Below are positions 9,235 through 13,860 of a DNA stretch of 13,860 nucleotides, piece by piece. How positions within the stretch are numbered: the stretch's first letter is position 1; each line of letters starts with the position of its first letter. The DNA comes from Hymenochaete sp. R1 (taxonomy: Eukaryota > Basidiomycota > Agaricomycetes > Hymenochaetales > Hymenochaetaceae). Location of the stretch: NCBI GenBank assembly GCA_019400425.1, contig JAFREE010000306.1, positions 1-13,860 on the forward strand. Reading direction: 5' to 3'. The notes below the pieces were generated by a model that worked only from the letters and a program-made list of their open reading frames with translations, made no database searches and had not been told where the DNA came from. The position numbers were made by a program, and so were the translations under genes.

Positions 9235-10300
9235 TCAACTCACTTTCAGCTTCTGATAGTTCCTTACCCAGCTGGACTTTCGCCCAGAGTCCTTGTTCAG
9301 CTTTGACCCGCCTCCTCGTTCAGCTTTGATCCGGGAGACAGTCAAGCAAAGACCATCAAGACTTCGAGGTTTGATACCAATCATCTTGAGGTCTAAAAAG
9401 TGGGAAAGGTGGCCATAAAAAGCCGTGATTGCGTTTCCAACATTGGAGGCAAGCTTTCCGAGCGAGGCAAGCTCACCTATGAGCTCTCGAGCGGGGCCAA
9501 CGTAATTTCGGTTGCGGAATAAGGTCAGTGCCTCTCTCAGGACATTAATGACCGTTTCTAGTAGACCAAGCTTGGCTGTGGCACGTGAATGCGCAACATA
9601 GACTTGGTGGTGCTCAGATCGAGCATTGAGGAGCGAGCAGGTAAGTGTGTCGATTTCTTCTGATGCGTGTTTTATTGATCCAGACTCTGTTTCACAGGCA
9701 ACTAGGACGTTTTTGGAAGCTCAAAGCAATGCTGGAGATCTAAAAGATCGGCCTGAGTGATTTTGAGGTTCTCTGAGGTCAAGGCGAGCTCATTTTGGAT
9801 GTGCTTTGCGTATTCTTGGCTCTTTCTCTTTATTTTGCAGTTCTCAGCTTTCAGTTTGGCCTTCTGAGTGAGAAGACGGACGTGCTTTCGCCATACCGTC
9901 TGGGATGTTGAGAGCAAAGTCCTTTGCTCACGCACAGAATTTAGATGCCAATTGACAAGGTAACTTTGCCGGATTTTCGCTTTTAGGTCTTCTTTTTGCC
10001 CTTTCTTTCCCTCTGTAAGTATTTCTAGCTTCTCCAAGAGCTCTCAGAGTTCCTGTGTACCGGTCGAAGGCAGCTTGAAGAGCCGAGTTCTCGAGCCTCG
10101 AGCCTCGAAAGTAATGAGCTTTCCTGAGATTTTGAGGCTCGAGTTTGTATTAATACTGATCCAGAATGTCTCAGAGACATTCCAGAATCAGCCAAAGTGT
10201 TGTAGGAGCTCTTTGTTTGCCTTTCTTGGTGAACAGCACTCCGAGCAGCTCTGGCACAAGCCAAATGATCTTTTCAAGCCTTTGAGCTCTTTCCAGTAAC
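9235..10300 (-). pseudogene. Helical/coiled-coil protein gene, broken
   Basis: Coding signal is spread over three or more frames. Segments in order: RAQRLEKIIWLVPELLGVLF (about 10200-10295), then a helical stretch with ENSALQAAFDRYTGTLRAL (about 10035-10095), then a Lys/Glu/Leu-rich coiled coil (about 9717-10037) containing EYAKHIQNELALTSENLKIT, then a long open frame from about 9715 down to TGA 9235-9237. The last frame includes ETVINVLREALTLFRNRN and ELIGELASLGKLASNVG. The third-to-fourth join needs one extra A at the A5 run near 9712-9716, and TAG follows immediately otherwise. The GTGAGT overlapping the final stop could be an intron donor, so the true 3' end may lie further left. No ATG start is clear; frames at 10037 and 10264 begin at TTG, unlikely in a fungus. 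The product would be almost entirely alpha-helical; the family is not recognised. Confidence 0.5.
10085..10182. repeat. Cluster of short inverted repeats
   Basis: At 10164-10182 GAATGTCTC and GAGACATTC form a 9-bp perfect stem around one A, flanked on both sides by CCAG-type bases. Nearby, CTCGAGCCTC (about 10091-10100) is matched by GAGGCTCGAG (about 10132-10141), with tandem CTCGAGC units in the left arm. The cluster lies inside the decayed coiled-coil gene between its first and second segments. Confidence 0.6.
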
Positions 10301-10876
10301 GTTTCCCACAAAATAATGACATATTTAGCTTCTTTTTACTTCCAATACGCATATTTGAGCCTTTCTTACTGAATTTGATTGATAAATGCGCCAGAAAAGC
10401 AAAAGCGAAGTTAAAGAAGGATATACTGGATGGCTATGGCCGCTAGCCGCGGCAGGAACGATGACGGATAGGTGTTCAAAGAGAACATTATGGAAACTTG
10501 TCTCTGATATTTCGAGAGTATCACGTGAAGTTATATTAATTCATATAAGAGATTTCTATTCGGATATTCCCTTACTCAGTTCATGTGCCTCTCGTGCCGT
10601 GGGATGAGTTGATGTCTTGACGGGAAGTGGTACGAACACCATTCACATTACGAGCCAGCAGTCGTGACAGGGTTGCGGTTTGAGTACGGAGGTCCCTGTA
10701 AGAATTGTTTAAGATATCTGGTCAGACGACGCGCGACGTCGTCATGAAGACGAAAGGCCTGGGACGGGAAAGGTAACCCCAGGAGTCGTTCAGAGCCATT
10801 ATTCAGAAAACGTGGCTACGTATAAAGTATATTCTGTGACAGGAGAGAAGACAGCGATAGGCAATCTGGAACCATT
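10301..10876. other. Intergenic region, no gene seen
   Basis: No exon-like stretch with plausible start, splice sites and sustained coding pattern was found. The plus-strand open frame at 10386-10607 has no supporting promoter or codon signal. The region separates the 5' end of the coiled-coil gene from the 3' end of the PPR-like gene, both on the minus strand. Confidence 0.5.
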
Positions 10877-12672
10877 TTACTGCATTAAGGAAACGATTGC
10901 GAATTGGAGCTTTGTGCACACTTGGAGATACATCCCGCCCAATCGCCTTCGCTGCCACTCCCGTACCGACTCCCAAATCCAACAAGTGCGCCCCGGGTCC
11001 GCCCAAACAGCCTCCACAGGCACGTCCACTTCCCTCAGACTCGGATAATTTCCAAGTAAGATCTCGTGGAACGAAGCGAGCGCCTTGGGTGCTGCGGATT
11101 GGGCGTTCCATATCGATTTGCTGAGGTTTGCTTTCGGGTGAGACGAAGTGGCGGAAAGAGTTTTTTGCATCCCTATGTTTGATCGTAGGGTCTTCACACT
11201 CTCACCTTCCCTCTGTTTGAAAACGGTTCTTCTTCTCCCTTTCCGCCTCCAAACCCAAATACCCTCCGCATACCTTCGAAAGCACTATTAATCCCTGCCC
11301 CGCTCGCAACATCGACCGCGGCATGCAACACCACACACAACGTTTCCACGTCGGGTTACACTTCAAAAAGAGGAGTGTACGCGTTCCAGAGTTTGAAAAC
11401 CATCTCGGGCTGGCCGTGCCTGAGGAAGGCGTGCATGAGGGCATTGAGGAGGGGTGCGTCAGTTTTTGAGCGGGGGTGGCGCGAGGCGGGGGAGGATGGT
11501 TTATATTTCGAATTCGATTCGTTTATGGCAGAAGGGGAAACGATACCTGTCGTCTCTAGTAACATATCAAACGCACCCAAAGCATCCCCAGACCCCACAA
11601 GCGCATCCACAACCACCGTCAACATCCTCGCGTCCACACACCGCCTGCGCCAATGAACCCCTCTCACTACACGCCTCCACACCGTCGCTGCCATCTCGTA
11701 CTCACGGCGCTTGACGAGCCCGCGGAGGAGGACAGTGACAATGGGAATAGTGAGGGGGATGTGTGCACGGGATTGGGTTGTAGAGAATGCGTGGAGAAAT
11801 GCGGAGGGAGAGAGAGAGCGGTTGTGAGCGAGGGAGGAGAGGAGTGGGAACCAGTCGGAGAAGGAGACGTGTCGTTTAGGGTTTAATTGCGAACGTTTCG
11901 GGAGGAGGCCAAAGCGTTTTTCTTTGCGGGGTATTTTCGGAAGGGCGTGGTACGAAGGAGGGTCGTTTTGTACCATGGAGCGAAGGAACTGGAAGGCGGC
12001 CTCTGAGTCGTGTTTGAAGGTGGAGAGAAAGGTGGTATTGTGTCTGGTATTCGCGCCTTGACCGTCCATGGACGGCTGTACCGTTACATCCTTCTTTAAG
12101 AGATCTGCGCCGCACGGACCTACGTGACCTTTCCGTTCTTTCTCCAGTTTGATGAGGTTTAGATAGCGCGCGGATCTGTGAAGGGCCCCGCTGCGAGCAA
12201 AGACTCGCAGGTACGCCTCCAACTGGAGCATGTTGGGCTAAACGCCATCGCGCACCATCCGCTGTTGCAACACCTTTGCCAAGTCATACGTGACAAGGTT
12301 CTTCGAGAGCAAGGATCGGTACGTGCGCACCTGTAATGAAACGCGCCTCGCATCCATCACCTGTAACACCTCTGCCGTCGCCTTCGCATTCTCAGGCGCA
12401 GGACGCAAATGAGACATGGCCCGATTCGGGATTCGCACTGCCATGGTCGTTAGATGTAATTGCAGACGTAGACGGGAGTGTTGGGTACCGAGTGGAGGGT
12501 AAACGGTGAGAGGAGTGTCAATGCCCGAGCGCATGAAAATGTTGCAGTGCCGACGAGCATGATATGGTATTTGGCCTTGGTAGCCATATCCCATCGGCTG
12601 GGGTTTCGCGAATTCGGAGCGATCCTGTGAGTAGGCGTTGGGCTCGGGCTTGACGCCTCCCTGCGGAACCAT
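10877..12672 (-). pseudogene. Pentatricopeptide-repeat-like protein gene, interrupted
   Basis: The product resembles fungal PPR proteins, which mostly act on mitochondrial RNA; that role is inferred. One frame runs from ATG 12672 to 11194 apart from two stops: TAG at 12238-12240 and TAA at 11356-11358. Helical pairs seen include VRTYRSLLSKNLVTYDLAKV, then LQQRMVRDGV-stop-PN and LEAYLRVFARSGALHRSARY; later TVVVDALVGSGDALGAFDML and LLNALMHAFLRHGQPEMVFK, then LFEV-stop-PD and LCVVLHAAVDVASG. Both stops sit in the V-x-P-[ND] turn typical of a PPR repeat junction. A probable intron starts at 11205 (GTGAGA). The downstream part (ALASFHEILLGNYPSLREV, then AHLLDLGVGTGVAAKAIG) needs frame changes, one at the G4 run near 10993-10998. 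The true start may be a later ATG (MAVRIPNR). The N-terminal region is basic, compatible with a mitochondrial presequence. Confidence 0.72.
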
Positions 12673-13787
12673 AGACTGCTCGGGAGCGGAAGTGCCAGAA
12701 GAAAGAAAGAAGGAGATGCAGAGCGCGGACGATGAAAGCTAAGAACTTGATGAGGACTAATCAGACATTGCTGACTACAAAAGGATGTGAGAGGTCGGGC
12801 TAGAAACGGTGAGACATGCTTTCAGCACGAAGGGTAGGAGAGAGGAGGACGCCAAAGTCACTGAGAAATGAGACATTGCTGAGCAGTGAGCAAGCCTCTC
12901 TCAGATCAGATATGGACACGGGTAAAATACTGAGGCGCTTAGATCTTACCAAATATGAAAGGGTTTTGCCCCTCCCTCATACTCCTCCACCCTTTAGACG
13001 GACGATCTCCGGACTATATATGTCCGTCATCGTAATAATATTAATAAAGGGGTATTTTAATGAGTCGGACGCGCCTGCCTATATGTTATATGTACGGTCA
13101 CATGTGCGTTACTTTCCCTTTCCACTCATCTTTCCCCTTTGCTTTCCCTCCTTTCTTGTTTTCGTGTTTTCGCATTGGACATCCCTGAGACTTTCAGGGA
13201 TCATGGATCATAAGACATTCAAGGTTTGTATGGAAGAAATTCTTTTAATACCGAGTTTGAGCTCAGATATGACCTAATCTGGGCACTAATTCTGTTATAT
13301 CTCACTCAATTATGCATGTTCTTAAAAACGGCTCTATGGGCCTCTTTACTTCTTCGGTAGCTACATCTTTTTTTGTTTAAAAGACTTTATTTTAATACGC
13401 TACGTATGAAAAAGAAACTGCTGCGCAAAAAGGTGTTCAGCCAAAACTCGCGACAACTTCCATCGAGCGCGTTGATCGACAATCCTCGAAATTCCGACAC
13501 GCGCGTTGACCGACCCCAATATTAATACCTATATACGAAGACGTAGCGGATAACGCCCACTCACTTCTGTTCCCCTCTGACTCTGACTCTGACTGCTGCT
13601 CTGATGCCAATTTCAATTACTTCAATTCAAGTCTTTCTCTTCCTCCTCCCCCCCCTTAACATCGTGCCCTTCTGCCTCCCGCGAAGTCCCACGCACGTCT
13701 ACATGCCGCCGCAACCCTATGCAATCGTAATCCCCTTCCTTCAAACCCTCCGAGTCAAAGCAACGTTCTAGCTACAATTTCTCCGTC
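12673..13787. other. Intergenic region ending in promoter of right-end gene
   Basis: No convincing gene was found. The plus-strand open frame at 12816-13277 lacks splice, promoter or protein-family support. A CTCTGA triplet repeat lies at 13575-13592, and C/T-rich tracts cover about 13634-13660. Both are typical of basidiomycete promoters and leaders and precede ATG 13788. AT-rich sequence with a CTATATAC motif is near 13530. A small hairpin (TCCCTGA..TCAGGGA) lies near 13181-13200. Confidence 0.45.
13575..13592 (+). repeat. CTCTGA x3 microsatellite
   Basis: Three perfect tandem copies of CTCTGA are followed by a partial unit (CTG). The tract lies about 200 nt upstream of the right-end ATG, within a pyrimidine-rich stretch. 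Confidence 0.9.
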
Positions 13788-13860
13788 ATGTCTGACGTCC
13801 CACTCTCTTGGATATTCTCCTTGGAAGTGGAAGTGGACGATGCGACCACTCTGAAGACCT
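13784..13860. repeat. Right arm of perfect 77-bp terminal inverted repeat
   Basis: This arm is the exact reverse complement of bases 1-77. The preceding base (c at 13783) breaks the match. It contains the ATG at 13788 and the 73 coding nt that follow. Confidence 0.97.
13788..13860 (+). CDS. 5' end of unrecognised gene, right copy (partial)
   Basis: From ATG 13788 the frame is open for 24 codons to the window edge, identical to the left-end copy (MSDVPLSWIFSLEV..). A pyrimidine-rich leader and a CTCTGA microsatellite precede it. The family is not recognised from so short a piece. The two copies point away from each other, 13.7 kb apart. If both are real, they are divergent duplicates with different upstream regions; if the window is an assembly-graph edge, they mark the edge of a collapsed repeat. 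Confidence 0.55.
   Translation, partial: MSDVPLSWIFSLEVEVDDATTLKT

Noticed and set aside
10803..11111. SAM-dependent methyltransferase from the motif LLDLGVGTG
   Set aside because: The glycine-rich match is isolated, no other methyltransferase motif follows, and the stretch is better explained as a frame-shifted continuation of the PPR-like gene.
989..12240. Reassigned genetic code with TAA/TAG read as glutamine
   Set aside because: The four TAR codons fit Gln, but the SNF2 fragment also has a motif deletion, a 4-nt insertion and truncation, so it is dead under any code. DUF6533 copy 1 carries a TGA, and no nuclear code change of this kind is known to me in basidiomycetes.
12816..13277. 153-codon plus-strand ORF upstream of the right-end gene
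   Set aside because: It has no core promoter, no splice logic and no recognisable family, its composition shifts along its length, and it lies in a promoter-like intergenic region.
1..13860. A DNA transposon or giant mobile element bounded by the 77-bp inverted repeat
   Set aside because: No transposase, recombinase or integrase coding is visible, no target-site duplication can be seen because the repeat is flush with the window ends, and the repeat contains the start of a gene.
1..13860. Linear plasmid or organellar DNA with inverted terminal repeats
   Set aside because: The content is nuclear in type: spliceosomal introns, a chromatin remodeler fragment and a PPR gene. No plasmid DNA or RNA polymerase is present.

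Overview
The window looks like nuclear DNA of a filamentous basidiomycete, most likely an Agaricomycete. The coding blocks are split by many short GT-AG introns (about 42-66 nt). They include a pair of seven-transmembrane genes of the basidiomycete-rich DUF6533 type, a fungal SNF2/STH1 remodeler fragment and a PPR protein. This placement is inferred from gene architecture and family recall, not from a database search. There is no bacterial, phage or organellar signature.

Layout. (1) The two ends are a perfect 77-bp inverted repeat (1-77 and 13784-13860). Each copy carries the first 24 codons of the same unrecognised gene, reading outward. (2) 844-2165, minus: a truncated, broken SNF2-family ATPase fragment covering the second helicase lobe and the SnAC segment. 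(3) 2186-3731 and 4797-6508, minus: two tandem paralogous DUF6533 seven-TM genes with matching exon structure; the downstream copy is damaged and abuts the SNF2 fragment. (4) 6819-7270, minus: weak coding signal. (5) 7484-7903, plus: a small orphan ORF behind a good TATA box. (6) 8159-9145, plus: a three-exon gene of unknown family with three frame changes. (7) 9235-10300, minus: a broken helical/coiled-coil gene. (8) 10877-12672, minus: a PPR-like gene with two in-frame stops and further frame changes. (9) 12673-13787: non-coding, probably ending in the promoter of the right-end gene.

The genes do not form a pathway. The common thread is decay: almost every recognisable gene is interrupted by stops, small indels or truncation, while exon order and splice sites are still readable. 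Four in-frame stops in two unrelated genes (SNF2 and PPR) are TAA/TAG where glutamine would fit, which suggests C-to-T mutation of CAA/CAG. Three frame changes fall at G or A runs.

The exact 77-bp end match equals a common de Bruijn assembly k-mer length. The window may therefore be a whole contig ending at a branch point, with the true inverted repeat continuing outside it. I see no transposase, tRNA, rRNA or CRISPR, and no convincing new biological system. The most informative signals are the inverted-repeat frame and the clustered pseudogenes.
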